A stretch of 64,000 nt of DNA from Ligula intestinalis (GCA_036362985.1 JAYGXS010000005.1:47848824-47912823); one strand, 5' to 3'. Positions 43,893-56,489 are shown, counted from the stretch's first letter. The notes: a model not told the origin generated them from the sequence alone. Program-made: numbers and translations.

Positions 43893-44080
43893 CACATCAG
43901 TTCCATACAGAGGCGACAAAACCTTCATTTCCCAGTAATGAAGACCCTCAGTAAGTAACCTTGTCCCACGGACAATGGCTGTGCCCTGGCTTTTAAGGGG
44001 GTGAAAGATGACAGATTTCCCTGATTCAAAAACTTCATAATTGCGCTGAACACTTAGGTCGCACCAGTCCCATTCGATTG
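43893..44080 (-). CDS. SPSB3: SPSB3-like protein, first recognised SPRY exon
   Basis: Encodes AIEWDWCDLSVQRNYEVFES, GKSVIFHPLKSQGTAIVRGT and RLLTEGLHYWEMKVLSPLYG, ending TDV. The W-D-W-x-D-L opening, G-T-A-x-x-R-G-T and H-Y-W-E with S-P-L-Y-G-T-D match the SPSB3 branch better than SPSB1/2/4. The donor is GTG|GTAAGC at 43892 in phase 0, joining MIGIG. I chose the acceptor TTTACTCCGTCTTTAG (44081); the frame is also open further upstream to an ATG at 44154, so a longer first exon is possible. The N-terminal exons were not found. Confidence 0.88.
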
Positions 44081-44159
44081 CTAAAGACGGAGTAAATCTG
44101 GCAATTGCAACTTGCATGCGCCGACATCCTCGTTGCAACGACACCCGAGGATCCACTGC

Positions 44160-47145
44160 TTCTCAAAGAAGTCATCTGATGCGCAAGCACTGCAGCGGGT
44201 TGACATAAAAGAGAGAACTCAGAGGACCAATTCGCACAGGACTGGAGTTTTGGAAGTCCTAGAACAAGAAAAAGTAAGCAGACTAACATCTTGCGAAATG
44301 AAAGACGGGAAAATGCGAGTTAAGTAATTCTGACTTCATCGACAGGGACGGAGGTCTAAACTGCAGAATTTTAAAAGGAATCAAACGAAAATAAAACATT
44401 ACATCAACAAAGGAAGAAAGAAGGGGCTGGTCTTGCTGATGATTGTTCCCAATCAACTATATCCAGACCCTATAGACCCGTAACTTGAATCGAGGTCTAG
44501 TCAATGGACGTGACATTATCAACCTATGGCAGATTCATTCGGTAATTCAGTTTCTATTGAGCAATTTGCGCATTTGTGAACTGTTTACCGCAGATGGCCG
44601 TCGGAAGAAATGACTGGGAATTCTGTTCACGCGTTGGGACTGCATGGGGAAAAGAAAAAAAAGAAACTTAGGGGCTAGGTGACCGATATTGTGCCAGCAG
44701 AGAAAACAGATGGCTTGTTTTCCTTCAGACTCAGCACTTTCGGGGGATGGCGGCGACAAGTGAAATGCACTTGTAGATCTATGTAACACGCACAGAGGTC
44801 GATAGAACGACTAGTATTGGTGGCGCATGGGAGTTCTAAACTTTGAAAAAATCTTCGAGGTGCATGATGGCAAGGCTTGCAAACAATTTCCGTGGTCACG
44901 ATCAGTGAAGCGAGTCGTAATGCACAGACCTGGATGGTGCACATAGAGAAAAGAGCAACGAAGGAAAGAAGTGCAAAAATGTTACTTTGGTTGCCTTCTG
45001 ATATGTGGCAAATCTGGCTATCGAGATTGCACAGGCTTGCAAAGAATATGAATGACAACACCGGGTTCCCATGGGATGGTTTTCGAGGTCCTCCTTATGT
45101 ATGGCAGACAGGCAAGTTACCGAGCCCCTCCCGCGTCCCTGGTCTTCGCCTGAGAGTTATTCACAAAACTTATTGAATAATCAAATGATTTATATAAACA
45201 TTACAGATAATCAATTTCGCTACTAAAATAACCATAATGGTTGCAGTCGGGAGGAGAGAAATAAAATAATGACTTGACGGCTCTTTCTGTCGGTATAAGG
45301 ATAGCATTCCGATTGCTGAGGGCGTCAGAGAAGAGAAATCACGTTAAGACTCCAAAGTATTTGGAAGGATGCCGATACTTTTAATACGATAGACGGATTC
45401 ACTCTTGAAGTACTCAAGATTCTACTAAGTGAGGTTGTGAATAGGGAATTCTGTGAAGGCCCTATGATTTGCAATGGTATATCCGTAATGTGTACCTTCG
45501 TTAAAGCAAATATTTGTTCAAGGCAGGACCCCGTACATCAATGAACTTTGTGCAGTTCCCGTCAATTTTGAATTGTCACTTTACCGGACCTTGTGATATA
45601 TAACCAACTCTTTAATTTTCGAAAAGCATATAACCCCGCCTTCGACGGTATTTAAATGACAAACTGGTGACGTACGACACTGAAGGGAGCATTTTGCGGA
45701 ATACTTTCGATTTTCAGACGCGGAGCATGCCCTTGCTTGTGATGGCATGAAATCTAACACATGGACATGGCCACTTGCTCTTTTTTCTGACGAGAAGAGA
45801 TGCGAGTTATCATTAAAATTGCAGGGTATCATAAACTTCGACCTACTGCCAAGGGCTTTATATGGTGCGTTTAACGAATATTCCGAAAACCCCAGATCCT
45901 TTTTACGCATTTGTCAATGATTGGCTGCAAAAATAAAGGAATGTGCCGCTGGCGATTTATGTAAAGCTTCCCGAAAGGACAATCAAGAAGACCGCACTGC
46001 CCCAATCTTTTGTGAAAAATTCCCGACCAATCTCGCAATCTCACATCTCACCGTTTCTCCCATGATGAAAGAAAACCTGAACGTTCTCCGAGCTTGACGC
46101 GGTTTCAACATTATGTACTATATCACGGAGCTGTAGCCTATAGACTTAGAAGTATATGTTCCATGGTTGGATGTGCAGATTCATAACCCCTTTACAAACG
46201 CCTTCCTTTAAGACCTTTTCTTCCCTTTTCAAGTTTCTTCCCAAACTTTTTCTTTTACTATACCTATTCTTGTGTTCGATTTTTATTAAACCTACATGAT
46301 TGTTTCCATGTTGCGCACTAGCCCTGTTTTTTAGTCGTCCGTCCCCAAATTCCCTTCATATGTCGTCGCCCACCACTCATCGGTACCAGGTTTGGGGTAA
46401 AAAATTGTCGAAGTTGTTCCGGAAATCAACGAAAAGAATGGAGCTCTAGTCTCCTTTAAATTGAGGAAAGCGGAGAACTACACACGACTCAAGTGCTTCC
46501 AGAATAACTGATTGTCTTGCTGTAAAAACCTGTACAAGCGATCAGACAAAGGGTGATGCAACGCGAGAAAACAACAAGTTGGCAAAAAACGGAAAATACA
46601 TATTTGTAAGAAAAGAAGATGATTCGATTGCCTACATAAGTATGACTCTACTATCAGATGAGCATAAATGAGGACAGGAGTCGTCGTTAAGTGAACACTA
46701 TAGAGAACTTTCTAGCTGGCATGCATTGGTTCTCGAACGGTGGCAGATAGTCACAAACATTACTGTCTCAACGTTCAGGCCTGATATTATTTACAGAGGT
46801 GCAAAGGGTCCGCATTTTCTTGATATAACATTCAAATTGAAAGAAACGAGCATTACATTGGCTTCTTTTTAGTTAAAATACATAACAATATATAAGTATC
46901 CTTTCAGAACTGTGTGTGCTATTTAACAGATATCCAAAATATATTGTTGAGAATTCATAGCACTCTTGAGAGTGCTCATCTATTTCCTGTTTTTGGATAT
47001 TCAAAAGCAGACATTGTCTGAAAACGTAAAAGATTTGCGTTGATGAGATCAGAATTTGCTTCTTTCAAGTAATACTCAATTTGGAAAAGATAAGCCAATA
47101 TAAAACGCATCGACAGTTTGCCTATATTTTTTTAAAATTTTCCAT
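44160..47145. other. Upstream region of the SPSB3-like exons, nothing recognised
   Basis: Minus-strand frames at 44789-44547 and 45061-44675 could contain part of the N-terminal region, but I see no conserved motif and no phase-1 donor I trust. No mobile element was identified between about 45.2 and 47.1 kb. Confidence 0.35.
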
Positions 47146-47149
47146 GCCT

Positions 47150-48900
47150 ATATCAACCGTGGTCGCAGAGCTCAACCTGGAATCCCAGAGCTAATTGCAG
47201 AGCAGGCTTTGGCATCACAATACCGGGGTGTATATGCTAACCAGCAGCAAACAGTAACACCAGTGTCCCTCCCATCGAAGAGTCCTGAGATTTTAACGGA
47301 GGTCGAGGTATCGGAAGAAAACGTTATCCGTATTTTGACTGCACTTAAATCATCGACCTCACCTGGACCCGACAATTTACACCCACTTACACTGAAGCAT
47401 CTGGCAGATATCATTGCTCCACTTGTTATGGATATTTTTCAAACGTCCATCAGTACGAGCACTCTTCCTCAAGATTGGAAGTTTGGTGTCGTGAAGCCGT
47501 TTTATAAATCCGGTGATAAATCGCTTCCCTCCAATTATAGGCCAGTAACTCTCACCTCGGTTTTAGTGAAGGTTCTCGATACTCTCATCAAACAAGAGAT
47601 CGACAATTTCCTGGACCAAACCAACGGTTGGATTCAAGAGGAACACGGTTTCACGCACGGAAAATCTTGTGCCGCAAACTTGTTATTTGTCCGTGAGTCT
47701 TGGGCCGAATCGAAAGATAGGGGTTGCCCAACGCATGTGGTATTCATCGACTTCAGTAAAGCGTTTGACCGGGTTTCTCACCAACTGATCGTAAACCAGT
47801 AAGCAACCATTGGTATTGGTGGCAAAATTCTGAACTGGATCCGGTCATATTTGAGTGATAGGACTTGGAGTGTCAGTGTCGGAGGTGTAATGTCTCCTGC
47901 CGAGGTCACATCATCTGGGGTTCTTCAAGGATCCATTCTTGGCCCCACCTTTTTCTCCATCTACGTTCAGGATCTGAAACAATGCCTTTCCTCTCCGTTC
48001 GTATTGTATGCCGATGACCTGAAAATATGGCGCGATGTCACAGGTACCAACTAAATAATCACCCTGCAACAGGACCTTATCCAGTTAGCCTCTTGGGCTT
48101 CAAGTAACCAATTGCCGGTCAATGCTGCGAAATCGGCGTTCATTACAATTGGATCTACTGAGGTCGTCTCACCATACTCGCTCAATGGTGTCCCACTCCA
48201 ACTGTCACACAGCCAAAATTTGTGCGGCTGGGCTTCGGTGCTTATGGATGTTGAGAAGGACTTTCTCTTTGTCGTCTCCGGCCATATTTAAAAAGCTGTT
48301 CTCCATCTATGTTCGGCCTGTCATCGAGTTCGCAGGCCCGGCCTACTTTCCTTGCTACGCAGGAGAAATGCTCGCACTTTAATCGGTGCAACGACTGGGT
48401 TCTAGGATGGTCCCACAACTCCGCGGACTTCCCTATGAAGCACGCTTTCGCAGTTTAAATTTTTTTTCCTTGGAGTATCGGTGACGTCGAGGGGATCTAA
48501 TTTTTCTGTTCCGCTTGGTTGTGCTTAAACACTACCCAGAGTTGGATTGAATCATTATTCGAAATTACGACGATCGTACCCGAGGCCACTCCTTTCGCCT
48601 AGTCCAGCAACGTTCAGACCATCTGCCTCAGAGTTACCGGTTTTCCCGTCGGGTCATCAAAGACTGGAACTCCCTGAGTGAGGATATTGTCCAAGCAATG
48701 TCGGTTCCCAGTTTCGAAAGACGCCTTGATGCCTTTTTTCTAATGGCCGTGGATGACAACATCTACTCAACCAGTCAGCAGTTCCAACTTCCTTTCGAGG
48801 ACCGCCGTCCTGTTTGAGTTTATATTTCTGTCTTGAACTATCTTTGAAGAGACTCCTCCGGGCTTTGGGCCTCTTGTCTTAAATATATTGAAATTGAAGT
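47150..48900 (+). mobile_element. CR1-like LINE, 5'-truncated (RT)
   Basis: Plus strand: SSTSPGPDNLHPLTLKHLAD, WKFGVVKPFYKSGDKSLPSN, YRPVTLTSVLVKVLDTLIKQ, EEHGFTHGKSCAANLLF and VVFIDFSKAFDRVSHQLIV (catalytic F-x-D-F-x-x-A-F-D), a stop, GVLQGSILGPTFFSIYV, LYADDLKIW (Y-A-D-D), and the terminal RRVIKDWNSLSEDIVQAM (W-N-x-L). The 3' end runs into repeats of ATTGAA/GTGAA, as CR1 elements often end in short tandem repeats. Stops at about 47800 and 48053 and two frameshifts. Confidence 0.85.
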
Positions 48901-49794
48901 GAAGAATATTTCAATACAACAGCATATGCTGTTACCATATGGTAATATAGATTTTTACGAGCTCAAGACCATGCCAGAAAGCAAATTTTTACATTTACGA
49001 GATAAGCCCTTTTAGGAGTTAATAACTCAAATGATCTGGTATACAGTGGGAATTCTTTGCAAGGGAAAAATCGAAAAGAAATATCTTTAATTAAAGAAGA
49101 AGAGGACAAGACTGTCCTGAAGATCTACTCGTTAAAAAGTTCCAATGAAAATCGAAGACAACCAATGTACTGAAAATTTTCTTTCAGATGAGAACTAATT
49201 AGAAATCCTTAAATATGTCACGAACTATAAAACAAAACCATAAATCTTAACAGAAACACAACACCAGTGTAGTTTTCATACACAGGCGGAAATTACACAG
49301 AAATTCAGTGGCAGACAACGGCACATCTAATTCTGCCGGCAACTAAGATAAGAGGACAAGGCAAGGCTAACGAACAAAATCGTTGATTTCGACTTCTATC
49401 TTTATTTACGACGTATCCTGGGGGTTACTGTGAATCTTGGCGTAATTTGCCACTTCGATTATTGGATAATAGGTTGTTAAATAGTAAAATGCGTTTTTTC
49501 TGATTTCGTTAGCTGTCTGGTTGAGAAAAATAGCTTTACCTATGGTATACCGGAGGAACTAACGAAGGGAATCAGTCAACCAGTTTTTAGAATGGGTTTT
49601 TGCAGGATGCAAAATCGTGAGACAACTTACTTTCTCGCTAACAGTCTGAGAAACAAATTTCATGCTACCACTGCACATATGTACAAAAAGGGCACTCAAA
49701 GGAATTTTTCCTACATATCCCTCAATATACGGATACTGATAATTAATTGAAAGGTATCTGATAGAATCACAGCCAGTCTTATTAAATTGCTTTA

Positions 49795-50535
49795 GTGCTT
49801 CAGCGCTTCAGTGCTTCATCCAAGTGTAGTTTCATGTGTTTCGGTCCCGCTGAGCTTCCTCGTCCATTATTTTTTCAAAACACTCCACTTTTAGAACGAT
49901 CCACCGTAAAGGACTTAGGTCTAAGACACACAAATAAAGTAGCATTTTTGCCTCATGCGGATCAAATATCTGCGAAGGCTGCACAGGTAAGTGGTTTTAT
50001 AGCACACGATTTCTCCCTGTTGGTAATAAAGTTAAAACTTTATCGCATGTATGTTCTGCCCATCCTCGAATACTGCTGTACCCTCTTTGGTCAAATGAAT
50101 TCTTCTGACCGCGGAAAGGTTGAAAATGTACAGAGATTGTTTGCTTGCAAAATATTCGCTCTTCCTCGATCCACTTTTTCTTATACGGAGAGATGCCAGT
50201 TAGCGAACATGACATTTCTTTGGGTCAGAAGAAACGAAGCGGACCTCTGCTTCCTTTTTCGCGTTTACTCTTTCCCTAACCTCCCATGAATCCACGCTCT
50301 TATTCCCGCAGATAGACCTTATGCCACCCGTAATTCCTCCAGGATTATTGCACCCTCCTTTAGCTCCACTTCGAACCATTCTCACTTCTTTGCCTCCAAA
50401 TATGCCTTCCTCTGGAATAATATTCTCCTCGAAATTAGGCTGTCATCGAACTTAGCAGTTTTTAAAGTCAAATTACGTAAACACGTAACTTCGGAAGATA
50501 TAAAGTCCTTGTTATCCGTCTCCTTCCAAAACACA
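49795..50535 (+). mobile_element. CR1-like LINE, C-terminal RT fragment
   Basis: Open frame with STVKDLGLRHTNKVAFLPHA, FSLLVIKLKLYRMYVLPILE, YCCTLFGQM and VQRLFACKIFALPRST, the thumb region found at 59.2-59.6 kb in the longer element. YADD and everything upstream are missing. Confidence 0.75.
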
Positions 50536-50554
50536 CAACTTCTGGACTTTGACA

Positions 50555-51217
50555 ATATATGTCTGGTTTTTAGAGTTCAGACTTAGAGCGAGGAGACGGG
50601 ACGCATGTAATGATCCAAGCGTTGTTTATATATCTGAAGGGAACTGGCCTCCACGACTGACTGTGGAAGGTTGTTCCACTATTGTATGACACGTTGCGTG
50701 AAGAATTCAGAGCGGAGGATTAGCTTGGGCATCTTCATGCGTAGCTTCATTTTTTGCCCACGGAGATGAGGCGAGAGTTGCCACTGAAATATGTCTTCAA
50801 AGTGTAATCCTTTCTCAAGACCGTTTATTATCTTGTAAACTAGAATAAGATCCCCTCTTTGTTACCTGCAAGGCAGAGGAAATAAATGTAGGCATCCCAA
50901 TCTATCTATATAAGTGTGGTTCTTTAGACCTCTTACTAGCTTTGCTGCCCGGCGCTGCACTTTGTCCAGACATGCTCTGTCGTTTGCTAGCCATGACCGC
51001 CACGCCTGTATGCCATACTCTAGGTGTGGTCGAACAAATGTGCCGTACACTCTGCCAAAGAGATCTTCATCGAAGGCTAGAAACGCCCTTTTGATAGCGT
51101 GCAGCACTCCCGTGGCTTTATTTGCAGCTTTGACAGCTTTTAATGAAGGCTTCAGATTACTCTGTATCCAAATGCCGGGGTCTTTTTGCGTAGATGCTAC
51201 GGTAATTTAGATGTTTT
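50555..51217 (-). mobile_element. CR1-like LINE, 5'-truncated 3' end (copy 1)
   Basis: Near-duplicate of 52795-53457 (minus): both read LLHAIKRAFLAFDEDLFGRV-like sequence, VYGTFVRPHLEYGIQAW and the terminal FFTQRVIQQWNNLPQSVVE. This copy stops matching at about 51217, which marks its 5' truncation. Confidence 0.8.
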
Positions 51218-51219
51218 TC

Positions 51220-51800
51220 GAGGACTGACAGGTGTGGCGACCATTCATCGAAAGCGGAGCATATATCTTCGAACACAAACGGGTAATGGAGGATAGGGCG
51301 AAGCGACAGGCTTGCAGGCAATGACCGTTGTGAGATTAATTAGAGGTCACGAAATTGTATGACGTCAATACATTCTGCTCAATTTAGGATCTTCGCCCTG
51401 TTCAAAAGAAATATAGCAAATAAAAACGGGAAAGCATAAATATCATTGTTACAATTAAGCTAATAGATAGCAAAGAAAAAGCACGCGATAATTGCAAAAT
51501 CAACAAAGGCAACTTGCGATAAATCAGAGGTAAGTAAGTCAGAGTAGGTCAGTGGCCAGCAAGAAATGCAGCCAATGCAAAGCAAGGCATGTGAAACTAA
51601 AAAAAACCAAATAGCAGCATTAATTTGCATGATATGGGCGTGGTGTTACACACAATAGATTTTTTTTACCGAAAATGATCTCAGCAAGCTATTTCAGAAT
51701 ATAATGAAAAAGTATAAAACATGATTAAAACTGCAACGCGCGGGGCAGCAGTCTGTTCTACAGCAATCCACACTCCATAGGTGATATATGGATGACATGT
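51220..51800. other. No gene recognised
   Basis: Short spacer between two element remnants. Confidence 0.35.
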
Positions 51801-51838
51801 TAGCCATATTAAAATGCAACTTCTATTTGACTATGTCT

Positions 51839-51872
51839 CTGATGACGAATTCGTGACGGATCTTGAAATGGC
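51839..51872 (+). ncRNA. Hammerhead-like motif, 5' of a PLE remnant
   Basis: CTGATGACGAATTCGTGACG then GATCTTGAAATGGC: intact CTGATGA and GAAA, stem II weakened. It is upstream of, not downstream of, the PLE frame at 52.1-52.6 kb, as expected for a 5' terminal repeat. Confidence 0.4.
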
Positions 51873-52059
51873 AGACGAAAAAAAGTATTGTCCCAGCGAT
51901 CGAATTGACTTCTTCTCAGATACTAAATTGTTATTGAAGGCTATGAAGAAGAAACATGCAAAAAGAAAAATTAAGGGTCGAACATTGGAAGGGTGACACA
52001 CAGTACCATCAGAACTCTGTCTATAGGAAAAGAAAACTTGGAAAGGATACTATATTCAC

Positions 52060-52560
52060 TTCCTCCTTTTTGACCTAATTCAGAGAAAACAAAATTCGGT
52101 ATTGAGCTGCTGAATAAAGCTACTGGAGTCTGTCCCTCAGACACAAGCGATATCTAGATCAGCTTCCCCAAAAAAAACGTTTTTGCTAAAGAATAGGGGG
52201 AGAAATTTATCAATAAATATGGCCATCCCATACTTAAAGTATTGCAAAAATATTTGTGCTGTAACGCTGGCAGGCATCCATCAACCTTTGAAAGATGATT
52301 ATCTGTCGAACGTGATCAGTCGATGGCTTCAGTGCGCGATTAAAGGAACATACACCGCAACTAACTTGTTGTTCATAAGCTCTAGAACGGCTTAAGTTGG
52401 GCCAACCTAAGGCATTCCAGCTACGCACGCCACACTAAACTATATTTATGAATTGAAATGTAGTTGCGGAAAAAAATACATAAGGCACACGCAAAGGCGA
52501 CTTGCAACTCGTCCAGCAGAACATTTGCCGAAATGACTGCTAAGGCCAGAAAATAAAGTG
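52060..52560 (+). mobile_element. PLE remnant (linker plus GIY-YIG start)
   Basis: Plus strand: PLKDDYLSNVISRWLQCAIK, GTYTATNLLFISSRTA, and then LKCSCGKKYIRHTQRRLATR with PAEHLPK, a cysteine-bearing GIY-YIG beginning. The layout equals that of the copies at 0.5 and 39.3 kb. Confidence 0.7.
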
Positions 52561-52794
52561 CACCATACTAAGCATCTGATGGACACTGTTGATACGGAGA
52601 ACCCAATGACTGGATCACGTGATCAACACGGCACTGCTATGGTAAGTGTCAATTTCAGTTTATTTTTCAGTTTATTTGGTGAGGATAATAGGCAATGCCT
52701 TTGAAAACCCTATTAAGCACGTGTACAAGCACCTATAAATTTACCACTACTAACAAAGTATTGGCAAACAGTGAGTAGCATTGTTTTTTTACAA

Positions 52795-55710
52795 TATATG
52801 CCTGGTTTTTAGAGTTCAGACTTGGAGAGAGGAGAGGGGATGCATGTAATTATCCAGGCGTTTTTTGTACATCTGAAAAGAATTGGCCTCCACGACTGAC
52901 TGTGGAAGGTTGTTCCACTGTTGTATGACACGTTGCGTGAAGAATTCAGAGCGAAGGTTTAGCTTGGACATTTTCGCGCGCAGCTTCATTGTGTGCCCAC
53001 GGAGATGAGGCGAGAGTTGCCACTGAAACATGTCTTCAAAGCGTAATCCTTTCTCAAGACGGTTTATTAACTTTTAAAATAGGATAAGATCCTCTCTTTG
53101 TTGCCTGTAATGCAGAGGGAATAAATTTAGGCATGCCAGTCTATCTATCTAAGTGTGGTTCTGTAGACCTCTTACTAGCTTTCTTGCCCGACGCCGCACT
53201 TTCTCCAGACATGCTCTGTCCTTTGCTAGCCATGGCCTCCACGCCTGTATGCCATACTCTAGGTGTGGTCGAACAAATGTGCCGTACACTCTACCAAAGA
53301 GATCTTCATCGAAGGCTAGAAACGCCCTTTTGATAGCGTGCAACACTCCCGTGGCTTTATTTGCAGCTTTGACAGCTTTTAATGAAGGCTTCAGATTACT
53401 CTGTATCCAAATGCCGGGGTCTTTTTGCGTAGATGCTACGGGAATAAGGATGTTTTTCAGGTGAAACGTTTTGCTGCGCTGGGGGATAGGGTAGTTTGTT
53501 GGACGCAGGTGGAGGACGGCACACTTTTGCACATTGAAATCCAGCAGCCATCTCTCGGACCACGTCTGCAGTTTGCAAAGATTATTTTGCAGAGCATCTC
53601 GTTCGCTTGGGCGCTTTATGACCTGCCAGAGCTTAATGTCATCGACAAACATGATTTTACCGCAGTCCAGTTCTTAAAAGCTGCCATTTGCACAGAGAAT
53701 GAAGAGTAGAGGACCAAGAATGGAGCCTTGAGGAACCCGACATACTACGTCAACCCAGTCCGATTTATCTCCCCCGATGCAATCGCGCTGCTTTCGACCG
53801 ACTAAAAATGACCTGATCCAGTCAAAAATTTTCTCCTTGATGCCAAGAAAGCTCAGTTTATGCAAAAGGCGTTGATGGGGCACGCTGTCAAAGGCTTTGC
53901 GGAAATTGATTTGCACTACATCCACTTCGAAACCCTCTTATAAAGCACTTACCAGGGCCTCAATTGAAGTAAGTAAATTTGAAAGGCACGAGCGCCCTCG
54001 CCGAAAGCCATGTTGGAAATTTTGTATGATGTCATTTTCATCGCAAAGTCTTAATATGGCCTGCTTGACAAGGACCTCCATCATTTTGCAGGAAAGGCAA
54101 GTCAAGATTATGGGCCGAGAGCTGCTTGCAGACATCTTGCTACATCCCCTATATAACGGTTCGATGTTGGCCATCTCCCACTGCAAAGGCAAGTCCCCTG
54201 TTCTCATGGAAAGCTCGAACAGAGATGAAAGAGGCACCGATAGCTCGGTCGACAGTTATTTAGGTATCTGTCCAGGGATCCAATCCGGTCCAGGAGACTT
54301 GTCTGGTTTGATGTGACTGAGGACATGTCTTACGTCTGCGACAGAAAAGCTAACAGTTTCAATAACGGCTGTACCTTCGCCCACTTCTACTCCCAACTTG
54401 TCGTCGGGGGATTCCATCCTAAACGCCAATCTGCAAAACTCTAACAGTAACTCTACTTTCAAAGGGCCTTCCGTTACTACGTTCCCGAGATTATCCCTTA
54501 GAGCTGCAATGTCGTCCCGGTGCTTCCGTTGACTGCGGATATATCCATAAAACTTGGACATATAGTGGCTTGTGTTATAATTTGAGGCTCAAAGGCAGTT
54601 CTAGAATTTCGTATTTCCTTACGGCTTATATTTCGTTGCGCTTTATATTCGGCAAGTGTTGTTAAATCTTGAAGATACTCGTAATTTTTCAACAGCCTTT
54701 GTTGCTTTCTTGTGGCCCTTTCTATCAGCTGGTTGACATATAGAGGTCTGGCACATGGTCTTAGTACTTTCACTGAGTAATGGACTTCAATTAAGCGCTC
54801 TTCAGTCCCTAGGATATGCTTCCATAATTAATTTGTATCGTTCGTACTGAATAACCAGTTTTCTGCGAAAGCGGTACGTCTCATTTCTTCAAAATCGGCT
54901 TTCCAAATATCTCTGCGTCTCTTTATTTGTGATTTTGGAGACAGTAGGTAACACACGCAGGTAAAAGCGACGTGGTCGCTTAACCCAAGTGGCGATTGTG
55001 AGTTCACTTCCCTTATGATCCCCTCTTCTTTACTAAAAACGAGATCTATACAGTTTGATCGCTGGCCTTCTCGCAGTTAGGTTGTGAAGTCTATGTGTTG
55101 AGTGAAATATTCGTCCAAAGAAAACTGAAGTAGTTGATAATTGAAAGGTGCTGCTGCGGCCTTTACTCCAGGCCTCATCCATTCGATGCCAGGAGCGTTG
55201 AAATCACCTAAGAGTAATAGTTTTCCTATTTACAGATAACTGTCAGTGAACTTAGCAGTTCTACGTCATCACTTTCGCTGGAGCCGAGAGGCCGATAAAC
55301 AACGCATATATTGAGTGCCGGATGTTGCCTAATCTTAATTTTGCATGAAATTATTTCATATCGTGGCAGGGCTATGTCTGCGATTTCCCTCTGACAACAG
55401 GAAATTTCATTGGCTACATACAGTGCCACTCCTACCTCCTTACGTTGAGATCTGTCACAGCGGAACAGTTGATAGCCTTCAATGCTGACTTCGCTGATCC
55501 CTATTGTTTTGGTCAGCCAAGTCTCAGTTAATGCAATTTTATGCGGTTTCTGCTCAGATACTATTATTTTGAGTTCGTCGAGTTTATTGAAGAGACTCTG
55601 ACAATTGGTATAATACAGATAATAATATAGATCTCGAGGCAGTTGCCACTATTGCTTGTTGTTTCGTCTAGAACCAGCCGATTGACCTTGGCCAAAGAAC
55701 ATTTCGTTTG
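52795..55710 (-). mobile_element. CR1-like LINE with endonuclease and RT (degraded)
   Basis: Read on the minus strand from 55710: an APE-type endonuclease (YTNCQSLFNKLDELK, IALTETWLTK, GVALYVANEI, NICVVYRPLGSS and LGDFNAPGIEWMRPGV, then RRDI/W region), then linker (SKFYGYIRSQRKHRDDIAAL), RT with IKPDKSPGPDWIPGQIPK, QWEMANIEPLYRGCSKMSAS, VVQINFRKAFDSVPHQRLLH, VPQGSILGPLLF and FVDDIKLWQV (F-V-D-D in place of Y-A-D-D), thumb, and the terminal FFTQRVIQQWNNLPQSVVE. At least six stops or frame changes. Ends with the same 3' terminus as copy 1 at 50555. Confidence 0.85.
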
Positions 55711-55719
55711 ATGTGGACT

Positions 55720-56480
55720 GTTTCTCCTCCTCTTATTTGCAGGCTTATTTCGCCTTTGTTCTTTCGGTCGTTTAGATCGTTTTTCAAAAGTCCATTTTCT
55801 GTGTTCCTTTGGTTCATAATCCGGCTGAAAGAAAACTCCAGCATGCATGGTCCGCAGAGACGACTTTCGTTCCAGCATAAGCTCTGTCTGCGCTTCTGTG
55901 TACCAAGTGACCTTTAATGGTCATGGCCTAGAGCTTGAACCATTTGGTGGCTGATCCTTGCGTATTCTTAATGTTTTGAGAACGTTAACAGACTCAGTGC
56001 CTCCTAGCAGTGATTTAGCGTACTGCCGAATGAGACCTCGATCGTGCTCCACCTTATCCCCCAGCAACGTTAGCCGTTGATTCTGGTGCACCCTGTATCA
56101 CTTTATGTTACTTACGGTTGGCTCGAGCTTGGGCCGTGGTTACATCGCCCCTGAAGCAGAGTAGCAGTAGGGGTTTCGAAGTCCAGATCTGTGAAAGATT
56201 CTATGGAAATTTTGCTGGTAGCATTTTCTTCTAAGTGACCGTTCACCCTTTGGCACAATTCAACTCCCTTTTCTTCAGAAGTCTCCTCTTGGAGTGGTTG
56301 TCTTGCTTTTTGTTCATATGGCGTGCTCCAAGTTCTGTCTCGCGATAAAACTGAGGGCTTTGGTTGGTCTTTATCAGGCCGTTCTGCATCCGCCTTCTGC
56401 TGGCGTGTGCACCTGCGTTTGGCCCTGCTGGACACGTAGTTTCTTGGTTTATCAACCACTGACCTTTCCTTTTGCATGCG
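55720..56480 (-). mobile_element. Possible ORF1 remains of the preceding CR1-like LINE
   Basis: Basic, Lys/Arg/Gln-rich minus-strand frames (MQKERSVVDKPRNYVSSRAK from 56477; KRPKEQRRNKPANKRRRN near 55790) lie immediately upstream of the endonuclease, where ORF1 should be. No RRM or zinc finger is recognisable. Confidence 0.4.
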
Positions 56481-56489
56481 CCGTATCCG

